23,846 nt of DNA from Actinomycetes bacterium (GTDB lineage Bacteria > Actinomycetota > Thermoleophilia > Solirubrobacterales > Solirubrobacteraceae). Under the pieces are notes generated by a model. That model saw nothing but the letters and a program-made list of their open reading frames with translations. It did not search any database and was not told the origin of the DNA. The first letter of the stretch is position 1; every line of letters begins with the position of its first letter. A program made the position numbers and the translations under genes. Shown piece by piece: positions 14,046 to 22,317 of this stretch. The stretch covers positions 1-23,846 of the forward strand of contig JAEZDB010000333.1 of assembly GCA_023429855.1 (NCBI GenBank). The letters run 5' to 3'.

Positions 14046-15078
14046 CCAGCACGTTCGGCGCGATCCCGCGTAGCGGCGAGACAGTGCGGACGCCGAACGA
14101 CAGCAGGGCCGAGGCCCGCTGACGGTGGTCGGCCGCCATCAGGCTGGCCTTCGTTACCGCCCGAAGGGCACGGCGGGTAGTCGCGCCGTCGGTGATCGGC
14201 ACCACGAGTCGGTTCTCGCGATAGCTCGGCTGCGTCCAGTGGACCGCCTCGATCGTGAAGCCGGCGTCAGCGATCAACGCGCGCAGCGCGTCGATGCCAT
14301 GCGTGAGCTCCCAGTAGCCCGCTCCACGTTTGCGACGCAAGACGGCGTCGGCGGCACGGCGTGGGAGCAAGCTCGTGAACCGGGTGCCGGGATGGTCGCG
14401 TGCCCCGAACATGTACTGCAGGCCCCAGCGGTTCTCGATCCCGACGATCATTCGGCCGTCGTCGGCCAGCACGCGGTGCACGTCGCGCAGGAAGGTGCGC
14501 TGCATCATGGCAGCGGAGCGTGAGTCGTCGGCGCCCACCCACTCGAGTACGCCGTTGACGATGACCGCGTCGGCAACGCCGTCGGCGACGGGCATGGCCA
14601 TGGACCCGAGCGACCCGCAGCGTAGATACGCCTGCTCGCTCTCCAGGCCGCGCAGACGCTCGCGCAGAAACCGCAGCGTGTGCTCGTTGGTGTCTACCGC
14701 GATATAGGTCTTGGCGAGGCGGGCAAGAGACTCGCCGGGTGCGCCCCATCCCGGACCGAGATCGATGATCGTCTCCGGCTGGCCGCCGGCGGTGAGCAGC
14801 GCGGCGATGGCGGTACCGCGCGAACCATCAGCCACGTAGGAGCCGAGGTACTCGTTGATCTTCGCGAGCTCGGCGCGGACGGCCCCGAGGCCGTCGGTGA
14901 CGAGCAGTTCCGTCAGGCGGTCGACCTCGTCGGCATCGACCTGGCACCACCACGGAACGTCGGTGTCGACGTACGACAGCCGATCCCCCCGATCCAGGAT
15001 GCGCGCGGCATCGTAGCGTGTAGGAAGGATCCGGGCGCGCGGGTCAGCGTCTCCGAGAAGCGGTCGAACGTGGGTCAT
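14026..15078 (-). CDS. class I SAM-dependent methyltransferase
   Basis: 350 residues. The SAM-binding core lies in the middle: motif I TIIDLGPGWG (103-112), the acidic residue after strand 2 in YIAVDTNEHTLRFL (Asp129), and AVIVNGVLEWVG followed by a conserved IVGIENRWGLQYMFGARDHPG stretch. The last is characteristic, in my memory, of methyltransferases found in polysaccharide and glycopeptidolipid clusters. The N-terminal 90 residues are extra and may bind the acceptor. Likely acceptor: a sugar hydroxyl of the repeat unit, or the chain end. It is the last gene of a minus-strand unit, with its ATG overlapping the stop of the Wzx-like gene by 4 nt, and it converges on the kinase gene with a 20-bp overlap. 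Confidence 0.85.
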   Translation of the reverse strand: MTHVRPLLGDADPRARILPTRYDAARILDRGDRLSYVDTDVPWWCQVDADEVDRLTELLVTDGLGAVRAELAKINEYLGSYVADGSRGTAIAALLTAGGQPETIIDLGPGWGAPGESLARLAKTYIAVDTNEHTLRFLRERLRGLESEQAYLRCGSLGSMAMPVADGVADAVIVNGVLEWVGADDSRSAAMMQRTFLRDVHRVLADDGRMIVGIENRWGLQYMFGARDHPGTRFTSLLPRRAADAVLRRKRGAGYWELTHGIDALRALIADAGFTIEAVHWTQPSYRENRLVVPITDGATTRRALRAVTKASLMAADHRQRASALLSFGVRTVSPLRGIAPNVLVTARKG

Positions 15079-16202
15079 TCGGCCGCTCGATGATAGCGGT
15101 TGGAAAGGACTGCTTCGGTGCCTAGGCGTGCCAGGGCCGCGCCCAGGAGCGCGAAGAGCGGCAGCAGCGAGGCAGACAGGACGACCGCGGCTGCGAGGGT
15201 GACCAGCATCGCGACGAACCGCGGTCGTTGCCGGGCGGTCCGCGAGAGCGACGCCCCCATCATCACGTTTGACGACCGCAGGCCGGCGGCACCAGACAGC
15301 AGCCCGATCGCCACCAGGTGCTCGGGGCTGAGTTCGTGACCGGTCGTCACCGTCGTGATCGCTAGTGCGAGGAACGTCGCCCCAGCCGTCCCGAGTGCGA
15401 GGCCCGTGAGCGGCGGGTAAGCGGGCAACACCTGCGCGAGGATCTTGCGTGCGGCTGCGTCTGAGGGGAGCTGGATCGCTGCGCTCACGCGGTTCCAGAA
15501 CACGTAAAGCGCCGCGGTCGGGGCATCGAGGATCTGAGGCGCCAAAAGCAGATCGACGTTGATGATCGCCGCGCCGGCAGCAGGCGCGAGGGTGTACTCG
15601 GTGCCTTTCGGGAGAGCCACGTCAGACGCGGAACCGCCGGTCACGTCACCCGGCTTCGCGATGGCGAGGAGCGTCAGGGCGACGTCGATCAACGGGCTGG
15701 CAAGCAGCGCAGCGATCGCGAGGCCGTCGGTGGCTTCCCCCGCGAGGAATATGACGCCCAGGGCACAGGCCAGCACCCCCTTGGCCGCCGCCGACAGCAG
15801 AAGCGACGGCACATTGGTCGAAGCAAGGCGAATCATGGCGATGTCGCGCAGCGCCGTCGCGGCCACGACGAACGCTGCCAGGGCGCTCATCGTCAGCGAG
15901 ATGCCGGTCGCTGCGGCGTAGACGACCGTCGCGACCAACAGCACGGGGCCGGTGATGGCGCGACGCGCCAGGAAGGGCCGTAGGCGCGTGTGCGGCTGGA
16001 CCTGCATCTGCGCGCCGCGGTCGACGAGCACGAGACCGAGCACCGTTGCCAGCGCGGTCGACGTGCCGTACGCGGCGAGGAGGTCAGGCGCGTCGCGCGC
16101 AAGCTCGAGCATCGCGACCAGTACCAGAGCGCTGCCGCTGCCGATCACGAGCACAAGCGCGTGCCGCTCGAGCCGCGACCTGGCCACGAGGAGGGGCGGC
16201 AT
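15075..16202 (-). CDS. polytopic membrane protein, Wzx-like flippase candidate
   Basis: 375 residues with about 10-12 hydrophobic helices and short Arg-containing loops (for example SRLERHALV at the start). Size, helix spacing and a mid-protein segment from EYTLAPAAGAAIINVDLLLAPQIL to ALYVFWNRVSAAIQLPSDAAARKI resemble the polysaccharide flippases of the MOP superfamily (Wzx). There, a loop residue precedes helix 7 and a statement of the form 'D-x-x-x-x' follows. Sequence identity signals are weak, and the protein is shorter than a typical 400-480-residue Wzx. Context supports the call: it lies between a UDP-sugar dehydrogenase and a methyltransferase, and no other flippase is in the window. 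It would move the undecaprenyl-linked repeat unit across the membrane. Confidence 0.6.
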   Translation of the reverse strand: MPPLLVARSRLERHALVLVIGSGSALVLVAMLELARDAPDLLAAYGTSTALATVLGLVLVDRGAQMQVQPHTRLRPFLARRAITGPVLLVATVVYAAATGISLTMSALAAFVVAATALRDIAMIRLASTNVPSLLLSAAAKGVLACALGVIFLAGEATDGLAIAALLASPLIDVALTLLAIAKPGDVTGGSASDVALPKGTEYTLAPAAGAAIINVDLLLAPQILDAPTAALYVFWNRVSAAIQLPSDAAARKILAQVLPAYPPLTGLALGTAGATFLALAITTVTTGHELSPEHLVAIGLLSGAAGLRSSNVMMGASLSRTARQRPRFVAMLVTLAAAVVLSASLLPLFALLGAALARLGTEAVLSNRYHRAAE

Positions 16203-16218
16203 GGCCGCTCAGGCGACG

Positions 16219-17457
16219 CTAGACACGGACGGCACGCCGGCGCAGTGCGCCGCGCAGGTCGACTGCGGCGGCGGTCTGCCCGAGCAGGCTGACGTAGTCG
16301 ATATCGGGGTGGGCCGTGAGCAGGACCGCCACGTCAGCGTCTTCCACGGCCGCCTCCGGACTAACGCTGGTCAGACCGAACGAGGGAAGCGTCGGCACGA
16401 ACGGATCCGAGTAGACCACTTCTCCGCCCATCGCGGTCAGTTCGCCGATGACCTTCAGCGCTGGGCTTTCGCGCACGTCGCCCACCCCCGACTTGTAGCT
16501 CACGCCGAGGACGGCGATCCGCGAGCCGCGGACGGCTTTGCTTTCGCCGTTGAGCGCGTCGACGATCCGACGGACGCACTCGTAGGGCATCTGCTGGTTG
16601 ACCTCGCCGGCCAACTCGATGAACCGCGTCGTCATGTCGAACTCGCGCGCGCGCCACGACAGGTAGAACGGGTCGACCGGGAGGCAATGCCCGCCCATCC
16701 CGGGGCCGGGTTCAAAGCGCATGAAGCCGTAGGGCTTCGTGGAGGCGGCATCGACGACCTCCCAGATGTCGATGCCCATGCGCTCGCACAACATCGACAT
16801 CTCGTTAACCATCGCGATGTTCACGGAGCGGAAGATGTTCTCGTGGAGCTTGGTCAGCTCAGCGACCTCCGGGCTCGAGACGCGGACGATGTCGTCGCAG
16901 ACCTCGGCGTAGAGCGCCTCGGCCGCGTCGCCGCAGGCCTCGGTGAGCCCGCCGACGATCTTCGGCGTATTGCGCAGCGTGTAGTCGGTGCGGCCTGGAT
17001 CGACGCGCTCAGGTGAGAAGGCGAGCGGGTAGTCGACGCCGGCGACGAGGCCGGAGGTCTTCTCCAGGATCGGCGCGAGCAGGTCGCGCGTCGTGCCCGG
17101 GAACGTCGTCGATTCGAGGACGATGAGCTGGCCGGGCCGCAGCACGCGCGAGAGCGACCAGCCGGCGGCGCGAAGGGGCTGCAGGTCTGGCTCGCGGTTC
17201 TCCGACAGCGGCGTCGGGACGCAGACGATGACGGCGTCGGTGCCGGCGAGCGGCTCGTAAGCGGTGTCGGCGGTGATCTGCCCAGCCACGGCGGCTAGGC
17301 GATCCGAGGAGATGTCCTCGATGTACGACTCGCCGCGGCCGATCTTGGCGATTCGGTCCGGGGCCAGATCGACGGCGACGACCTCGTGGCCCGCCTCCGC
17401 AAACGCCACCGCGAGGGGAAGCCCCACGTACCCGAGGCCGACAACTCCTACGTTCAA
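16219..17457 (-). CDS. UDP-sugar 6-dehydrogenase (WbpA/WecC/UGD family)
   Basis: A 412-residue NAD-dependent enzyme that oxidises the C6 alcohol of a UDP-sugar to a carboxylate in two steps. It shows the N-terminal Rossmann motif GLGYVGLPLA (7-16), IVCVPTPL (77-84), ESTTFPGTTRDLL (115-127), the FSPERVDPG motif with Glu149, the ELTKLHENIFRSVNIAMVNE helix (200-219) and the catalytic cysteine Cys258 in GGHCLPVDPFYL. The C-terminal SYKSGVGDVRESPAL binds the nucleotide. HCLPVDPFYL and the length favour the UDP-GlcNAc/ManNAc 6-dehydrogenase branch over UDP-glucose dehydrogenase, but this is not certain. The start is TTG, with GGGGAG 8 nt upstream. It heads the unit containing the Wzx-like and methyltransferase genes and supplies an acidic sugar. 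Confidence 0.9.
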   Translation of the reverse strand: MNVGVVGLGYVGLPLAVAFAEAGHEVVAVDLAPDRIAKIGRGESYIEDISSDRLAAVAGQITADTAYEPLAGTDAVIVCVPTPLSENREPDLQPLRAAGWSLSRVLRPGQLIVLESTTFPGTTRDLLAPILEKTSGLVAGVDYPLAFSPERVDPGRTDYTLRNTPKIVGGLTEACGDAAEALYAEVCDDIVRVSSPEVAELTKLHENIFRSVNIAMVNEMSMLCERMGIDIWEVVDAASTKPYGFMRFEPGPGMGGHCLPVDPFYLSWRAREFDMTTRFIELAGEVNQQMPYECVRRIVDALNGESKAVRGSRIAVLGVSYKSGVGDVRESPALKVIGELTAMGGEVVYSDPFVPTLPSFGLTSVSPEAAVEDADVAVLLTAHPDIDYVSLLGQTAAAVDLRGALRRRAVRV

Positions 17458-17621
17458 CTGTGTACTCCCCGGGGAACCCTCGCCGGGCTGTGAGGCCCGA
17501 CACGTAGATGACCACGCTATCGGACGGCGGTACGTAAATCAGGTTCGACGCCTGGCCAGCTTGGGCGTGGGGCTTCGCTATCGTCGGCGGGCGCCGCTTC
17601 TCGGAGCCGCGCTCCCCGCCT
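17458..17621. promoter_or_regulatory. 164-bp divergent regulatory region
   Basis: This region lies between the UDP-sugar dehydrogenase (minus) and the epimerase (plus). TCCCCGGGGA (17466-17475) is a perfect 10-bp palindrome that overlaps the dehydrogenase ribosome-binding site. TAGCGT on the minus strand (17519-17514) and TATCGT on the plus strand (17579-17584) fit TANNNT -10 elements, without good -35 boxes. GGAG (17603-17606) can pair with CTCC (17612-17615) just before the epimerase start. No known operator is recognised. Confidence 0.4.
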
Positions 17622-18689
17622 ATGCCTGTCGCCATCGTCACTGGATCCGGGGGCCTGATCGGCTCCGAGGCCGCACGCATGCTCGTCGAACGCGGCTTTG
17701 ACGTGATCGGCATCGACAACGACATGCGCGCGGCGTTCTTCGGCCCCGGAGCGTCGACCGGTGCGACGACGGCTGCGCTCACGCGTGAACTGGGCTCGTC
17801 GTTCCGCCACGAGCCGGTCGACATCCGCGACCGCGAGGCCATCGAGCGAATCGTGGCGGGCGCCGGGCCGGCCCTCGAACTGGTGGTCCACGCGGCCGCG
17901 CAGCCCTCGCACGATTGGGCCGCGCGCGACCCGCACACCGACTTCACGGTCAACGCCAATGGCACGCTGAACCTCCTCCAGGCGGTCCGCGAGCACCGGC
18001 CCGACGCGACCTTCGTGTTCACCTCGACGAACAAGGTCTACGGCGACCGGCCGAACTTCCTGCCGCTCGTCGAGCACGAGCTGCGGCTCGAGCTCCCGGA
18101 GGACCACGAGTTCTTCGGCGGCGTCACGACCTCGATGTCGATCGACGCGACCACCCATTCGCTCTTCGGCGTGTCGAAGGTCGCGGCCGACCAGATGGTG
18201 CAGGAGTACGGCCGCTACTTCGGCATGCCGACCGTTTGCTTCCGCGGCGGCTGCCTGACCGGACCGCAGCACGCGGGTGCGCAGCTGCACGGCTTCCTCA
18301 GCTACCTCATGAAGTGCGCCGTCAGCGGCGAGCCCTACACGGTGTTCGGCTACGACGGCAAGCAGGTCCGCGACAACATTCATTGCCACGATGTCGTCGA
18401 GGCGTTCCTTGCCTTTCATGCTGCACCGCGCGTGGCCGCGGTCTACAACCTCGGCGGCGGGCGCGAGAGCAACATCTCGATGCGCGAGGCGATCCTCGCG
18501 TGCGAGCGGCTCACTGGGCGCCCGATGAACGTGTCGTTCTCGAACGAGGCGAGGATCGGCGACCACCGCTGGTGGGTCTCAGACCTGTCGGCGTTCAAGG
18601 CCGACTACCCGGACTGGTCGCTCAGCCGCTCGATGGACGCGGTGCTCGAGGAGATCCACGCCGCGCAGGCCGAAGCCCAGGCGGCGTAG
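17622..18689 (+). CDS. CDP-tyvelose/paratose 2-epimerase-like SDR
   Basis: A 355-residue extended SDR. It has the Rossmann motif TGSGGLIGSEAA (7-18), the family-specific GIDNDMRAAFFGPGAST (30-46), HAAAQPSHDWA (90-100), the hallmark STNKVYGD (135-142) and GYDGKQVRDNIHCHD (243-257). These match CDP-tyvelose (paratose 2-)epimerases and their homologues. The position of the catalytic YxxxK tyrosine reads Phe182 (LFGVSK), with Lys186 kept, and I recall this in related sequences of the subfamily. No CDP-glucose cytidylyltransferase or dehydratase is in the window, so the real substrate may be another nucleotide sugar. It stands alone on the plus strand, and its stop lies 20 bp from the convergent GT2 stop. 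The ATG has no well-placed Shine-Dalgarno. Confidence 0.82.
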   Translation: MPVAIVTGSGGLIGSEAARMLVERGFDVIGIDNDMRAAFFGPGASTGATTAALTRELGSSFRHEPVDIRDREAIERIVAGAGPALELVVHAAAQPSHDWAARDPHTDFTVNANGTLNLLQAVREHRPDATFVFTSTNKVYGDRPNFLPLVEHELRLELPEDHEFFGGVTTSMSIDATTHSLFGVSKVAADQMVQEYGRYFGMPTVCFRGGCLTGPQHAGAQLHGFLSYLMKCAVSGEPYTVFGYDGKQVRDNIHCHDVVEAFLAFHAAPRVAAVYNLGGGRESNISMREAILACERLTGRPMNVSFSNEARIGDHRWWVSDLSAFKADYPDWSLSRSMDAVLEEIHAAQAEAQAA

Positions 18690-18709
18690 CGGCCTGCGCC
18701 TCGCCGTGG

Positions 18710-19483
18710 CTAGACGTTCGCGTCGAAGCGGAACTTCAGCAGCGCGCGCAGGGCCTTGAGGCCGTCGCGCCAGGTGATCTTCTTGCCCTCGTCGAACGAG
18801 CGGCCGAAGTACGAGATCGGCACCTCGTAGAGGCGGATCTCGTGGCGTCGCAGCACGCGAGCCGTCATCTCGGGCTCGATGCGGAAGTCGTTGGCGCTGA
18901 GTTTGAGCGAGCGGATCAGCTCGCCCCGGAACGCCTTGTAGCCGACCTCCATGTCGCTGAGCGTCGTATTGAAGAGCGCGCGGGTGATCAGCGTGAGGAA
19001 CTTGTTGCCCACGTAGTGCAGGAAGAGGTGGGCGCGCTGCGGCTGGCCGCCCGCGAACCGCGAGCCGTAGACCACGTCGGCGTGGCCCGTGAGCAGCGGC
19101 TCCAGCAGCGCCGGCAAGTCGGCCGGGTCGTACTCCAGGTCGGCGTCCTGGATCAGGACGACATCGCCCTCGCTCGCGTTGATCCCGGCGCGGACGGCCG
19201 CGCCCTTGCCCATGTTCTTGGGCTGCGGCAGCGACTTGACGATGGTGCGGCCCTCAGCGAACTCTTCCGACAGGCGCTGCGCGATCTCGATGGAGCGGTC
19301 CTTTGAACCGTCGTCGACGATCAAGATCTCCTTGGCCACATCCAGCTGCGCGACGCGGCGAACCACCTGCTCGAGGGTGACTTCCTCGTTGTAGACCGGG
19401 ATCAGGACCGAGATCAGCGGGTCGCTGATCGGGGTCGGGCCAGGAATGTGGCTAGCGGCGAGCGGCGGGATGGTCGTCGTCAT
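18710..19483 (-). CDS. GT2 polyprenyl-phosphate glycosyltransferase (DPM1-like)
   Basis: 257 residues from ATG 19483. The GT-A fold is clear: ISVLIPVYNEEVTLEQVV (24-41), ILIVDDGSKDRS (53-64), KNMGKGAAVRAGI (89-101), IQDADLEYDP (111-120) with the DxD-type metal ligands, and GSRFAGG. SDMEVGYKAFRG and the C-terminal RSFDEGKKITWRDGLKAL are typical of dolichol/polyprenyl-phosphate mannose synthase-like enzymes. There is no C-terminal membrane helix, so it is probably soluble or peripheral. Such enzymes load a sugar onto polyprenyl phosphate for GT-C transferases, and the gene just upstream encodes a GT-C-like membrane protein. The chosen start overlaps that gene by 32 bp; the in-frame start at 19534 would overlap by 83 bp and is less likely. 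Confidence 0.88.
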   Translation of the reverse strand: MTTTIPPLAASHIPGPTPISDPLISVLIPVYNEEVTLEQVVRRVAQLDVAKEILIVDDGSKDRSIEIAQRLSEEFAEGRTIVKSLPQPKNMGKGAAVRAGINASEGDVVLIQDADLEYDPADLPALLEPLLTGHADVVYGSRFAGGQPQRAHLFLHYVGNKFLTLITRALFNTTLSDMEVGYKAFRGELIRSLKLSANDFRIEPEMTARVLRRHEIRLYEVPISYFGRSFDEGKKITWRDGLKALRALLKFRFDANV

Positions 19484-21149
19484 GCGAAGGGTGCAGGTTA
19501 TCGTCGGGTGCTGCGGCGATGCGGTGCCCCGCACGCTCCTGCTCGCGTGCGGCGAGGAGCAGCGCCGCGGTCACGAGCGCGGCGAGGTGGACCGGGATCA
19601 GGTACCGGAACTGAGCGACGGGAGCCGCCAGCAGCACGATCGGCAGTCGGACCAGGGCGAACGCGGCGACGACCGCGGCGACGGCGTACGCAGGTCGACG
19701 CCAACGCGCGACGGCGCAAAGCAACACCGCCGCGAAGAGCACGGTGTTGAAGTGCAGGAACGCCCCACGCGGCAGAGGGCCCGCGTACTCGTTCGTCCCA
19801 CGCAGCCAGCGCCCGACGTGCGCGTAGAGCCAGACCGACGGTGGCCGTGCCTCGGTCGCCTCCGCGACAGGACGCGGCATCGCGTAGAGGTCGTTGCGTG
19901 CACGCCAGTCGGCCGTGATGAACTTGATCCCGCCGTTCTCAGATCCTGGGCCGAGATTCAGCGCCACGAGCCCACGGCGAGCCTGGGACGTGACCGTGGG
20001 TCCGGGGTTCGTCGCAAGGATCCGCAGCACTACCCGGCGGTAGGCCTGCCACGTGGCGTCGTCGACGGTGATATCGGAGGCCGGTGCCGTCCAGAAGGCG
20101 GGCACGTTGTCGACCGCCCCTGGCGGCCCGAGCTTGCCGAGATCGGTGACGCGCGAGAGCGTGGCGAGATCTTGCTCGCGGTGCGGGGACCACCACGGGC
20201 CCGCGAGGACGTCGGTCAACGGGTTAAGGGCGTTCACGAGGAAGTACTCACGGCTCCGGTCCTTCCGTTCGACAGCGGCAGGGACGGCGACGAAGGCGAT
20301 GAGCAGCGCCAGGCTCCCGATCGCCGCTGCGGCGAGCCGAGGGTGTGGGATCGCCGGCGGGTAACGCCACAGCACCGCCGCCGCAAGGGGCAGCACTGCC
20401 ACCGCGTCGGGGCGCATCGAGATCACGAACGCGGTGGAGAGCAGCAACAGCGGCGTCTCGCGGGCGCTCGGTCCGCGCCCGCGGCCGACCACCTGCGCAT
20501 ACCGCAGCGCGACGACGAGCATCCCCGTTGCAAAGAGCGTGTCGCGCGTCTGCTGGACGCTGTACGCCACGAGGGGCACCGACAGGAGCCCGAGGATGCC
20601 GAGCAGGACAACGGGGCGCCACGTCTTCGACTGTTGGCGGACGACGACCGAGGCGTAGGCGAGCGCGGCGGCCAGGCAGGAGGTCTGGAATACCGCGACC
20701 GTCGCGATGTGGGCATGCAGATCGAAGAGGCCGTAGACGAGCGCCGCGTACGTCACCGACCACCAGCCGTCCATTACGCCGTCTGACGTTTGATGAACGA
20801 GGAAAGCCGTATCGAACTCGACGGTGCCCGGCCAGAGCGCGATGAGCGCAAGGCCGAGCCAGCACGCCCAGAACGCGCCGGCGGCGAGGCCGAACCGGCC
20901 AGCGCGCCGGACCAGCTCTGGTGCGAGACCGACCGCGAGACCGGCCAGCGCGGCAACGAGGAAGCGTCCGACCACGCGGTTGGGGCTCGCCGGCCCCGCG
21001 TCTGGCGTCCAAAATCCCGCGCTGGCTCTTGGCGCCAGCATCAGCGCCGCAAAGACCAGGAGACCCAGGACGAGTGGAGCCCATCGCCTGAGCGCGCCGC
21101 GCTCTCCACGCGAGTCGCTGTGGTCCGTGTGGTCCGGAGCGTCGGTCAC
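19452..21149 (-). CDS. GT-C-like polytopic membrane protein, putative glycosyltransferase
   Basis: 565 residues from GTG 21149, with a soluble acidic N-terminus and about 10-12 membrane helices. After helix 3 comes ALWPGTVEFDTAF (104-116), then GWWSVTYAALVYGLF. A Trp-Pro-Gly...Asp motif at an exterior loop, followed by a conserved helix, recalls GT-C and DUF6020-type membrane glycosyltransferases that use polyprenyl-phosphate sugars. YSVQQTRDTLFATGMLV and SMRPDAVAVLPLAA also suit that family. A large exterior loop lies between helices in the second half (about residues 290-450). The tail after the last helix is rich in His and Asp. It overlaps the nucleotidyltransferase gene upstream by 4 nt (GTGA) and the polyprenyl-phosphate GT2 downstream, a pairing that supports a GT-C role. 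Substrate unknown. Confidence 0.7.
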   Translation of the reverse strand: MTDAPDHTDHSDSRGERGALRRWAPLVLGLLVFAALMLAPRASAGFWTPDAGPASPNRVVGRFLVAALAGLAVGLAPELVRRAGRFGLAAGAFWACWLGLALIALWPGTVEFDTAFLVHQTSDGVMDGWWSVTYAALVYGLFDLHAHIATVAVFQTSCLAAALAYASVVVRQQSKTWRPVVLLGILGLLSVPLVAYSVQQTRDTLFATGMLVVALRYAQVVGRGRGPSARETPLLLLSTAFVISMRPDAVAVLPLAAAVLWRYPPAIPHPRLAAAAIGSLALLIAFVAVPAAVERKDRSREYFLVNALNPLTDVLAGPWWSPHREQDLATLSRVTDLGKLGPPGAVDNVPAFWTAPASDITVDDATWQAYRRVVLRILATNPGPTVTSQARRGLVALNLGPGSENGGIKFITADWRARNDLYAMPRPVAEATEARPPSVWLYAHVGRWLRGTNEYAGPLPRGAFLHFNTVLFAAVLLCAVARWRRPAYAVAAVVAAFALVRLPIVLLAAPVAQFRYLIPVHLAALVTAALLLAAREQERAGHRIAAAPDDNLHPSHDDDHPAARR

Positions 21150-21874
21150 GGCGCGATGGAAGCGGCGAACGCCTCGACCTCTGCGGGCGTTCCGAGCGGA
21201 ATCACGGCCTCAGAGGGAACATCCGAGACGCTGACCTTGCCGCCCTGGGCAATCAACGTGTTGTACATCGGCGCGATGTACCGCTCGCCGGCTTCGGTGC
21301 CGCCATTGGCGAAATGAGCGCGGTAGATGTCGAGGTAGAGCGCGGCGCTGGCAAACCAGTAGAGGCCGAGCGTCGCGTGCGGAGAGATCCGACGCTTTTC
21401 GGCCAGCTCGGTGGCCCAGCCGTCGTCGCCGATCGCGGCGAAGCTCCAGTGGTCGCCGGACGCCTGGAAGCAGGGGACGAATCCATCGCCCCGTGCTTGT
21501 CCGGGCGCCATCGCCCCTGGCAACACATGCGTGTCGATGTTGTAGATGAGCAGCGGGCGAGACGGGTCGGACGCCGCTTCGGCGGCAAGCAGCGCCGTCG
21601 TGGCCTGACCGTCCGTCGTCGCCTCCAGCTCGATGAGTCGCGGAGTCGGCAGGCCGATGGCTTCGCTCTGACGCTGGGTGAACGGGCCGGCATCGTCTTC
21701 GCGCCGCGCCACCAGCAGCAGCTCGGTGGTCTCGGGGAACCACGCTTGCAGGCTCTCCAGCGACCAGCGGAACAGGGTGCGTCCGCCGACTTCGATCTCG
21801 TACTTCGGCCGCTGCCAGCCAGCGTCGCGGAAGCGCTGCCCGCGCCCGGCCATCGTGATCGCGATGGTCGTCAT
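21146..21874 (-). CDS. sugar-phosphate-type nucleotidyltransferase
   Basis: 242 residues from ATG 21874, which overlaps the upstream HAD stop (ATGA). It shows the nucleotidyltransferase signature TMAGRGQRFRDAGWQRPKYEIEVGGRTLF (7-35), with the Gly/Arg loop for the triphosphate and Lys24 for the substrate. IYNIDTHVLPG (110-120) provides the metal-binding Asp114. These are features of the RmlA/GlmU-N/NTP_transf families, but it is shorter than RmlA (about 290) and lacks a C-terminal extension. The reaction is expected to be NTP plus a phosphorylated compound giving an NDP-compound and pyrophosphate. Its immediate upstream partners are a HAD phosphatase and an APH-like kinase, with 4-nt overlaps, so the three probably process one metabolite. 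An upstream in-frame start (22036) would lie deep inside the HAD gene and is rejected. Confidence 0.82.
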   Translation of the reverse strand: MTTIAITMAGRGQRFRDAGWQRPKYEIEVGGRTLFRWSLESLQAWFPETTELLLVARREDDAGPFTQRQSEAIGLPTPRLIELEATTDGQATTALLAAEAASDPSRPLLIYNIDTHVLPGAMAPGQARGDGFVPCFQASGDHWSFAAIGDDGWATELAEKRRISPHATLGLYWFASAALYLDIYRAHFANGGTEAGERYIAPMYNTLIAQGGKVSVSDVPSEAVIPLGTPAEVEAFAASIAP

Positions 21875-22317
21875 CGGCCGGCTTCCTGAGCCTCGAACCG
21901 GTCGTGGTCGCGATCGCCGGCGTCGGCGACCGTGTCGCGATCCAGCAGGGCGTTGATCTCGGCGTGAGACAGGTTGAGAAACTCGGCTGGGCGGACGCAG
22001 CGGTCGTCGACGTAGAACCCTTCGCGGCCAGGCCACGGCTTGCCGACGTGGATCTCGTCGAACGGGATCTCGTGGAGCCGGAGCCAGTCGATGAGCTCCG
22101 GCAGCATCTTCGCGTTGAGCTCGCCCACGTTGCCCTCCAGGCTGCGCATGCGGCGTGCGGTGTAGAGCACGATCCTGAATCCGTCGGCGCGGTACTGGCG
22201 GATCTGCGCGACCATCGGCGGGCTTGGCAGCAGCTCCGCGTAGGTCTGGTCCGGGCGCTTCGTCGGGCAGATGGTCCCGTCGACGTCGAGGACGAGCACT
22301 TTGCCTTCGTCGATCAT
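21871..22317 (-). CDS. small HAD phosphatase of capsule-biosynthesis type
   Basis: 148 residues. Motif I is LVLDVDGTICPT with Asp11 and Asp13, motif II is LYTARRM with Thr53, Lys93 lies in VGKPWPGREG and motif IV is FYVDDRCVRPAEF with Asp104/Asp105. TARRMRSLEGNVGELNA and IHVGKPWPGREGFYVDD strongly resemble the small capsular HAD phosphatases found in Campylobacter and other capsule loci. These have no large cap domain and act on small phosphorylated precursors. The gene overlaps both neighbours by 4 nt (kinase before, nucleotidyltransferase after). The precise substrate is unknown. Inference: it removes a phosphate from an intermediate of the activated-headgroup pathway. Confidence 0.85.
   Translation of the reverse strand: MIDEGKVLVLDVDGTICPTKRPDQTYAELLPSPPMVAQIRQYRADGFRIVLYTARRMRSLEGNVGELNAKMLPELIDWLRLHEIPFDEIHVGKPWPGREGFYVDDRCVRPAEFLNLSHAEINALLDRDTVADAGDRDHDRFEAQEAGR

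Noticed and set aside
17466..17475. TCCCCGGGGA palindrome as a regulator operator
   Set aside because: It is only 10 bp of G/C symmetry, likely by chance in this composition, and it coincides with a ribosome-binding site. I kept it only as a remark.
19484..19534. Extended N-terminus for the DPM1-like GT2
   Set aside because: It would overlap the upstream membrane-protein gene by 83 bp and adds no family feature. The ATG at 19483 already precedes the conserved fold.
21875..22036. Longer N-terminus for the nucleotidyltransferase
   Set aside because: The extension is Arg-rich, lies inside the HAD gene, and the signature motif starts right at ATG 21874.
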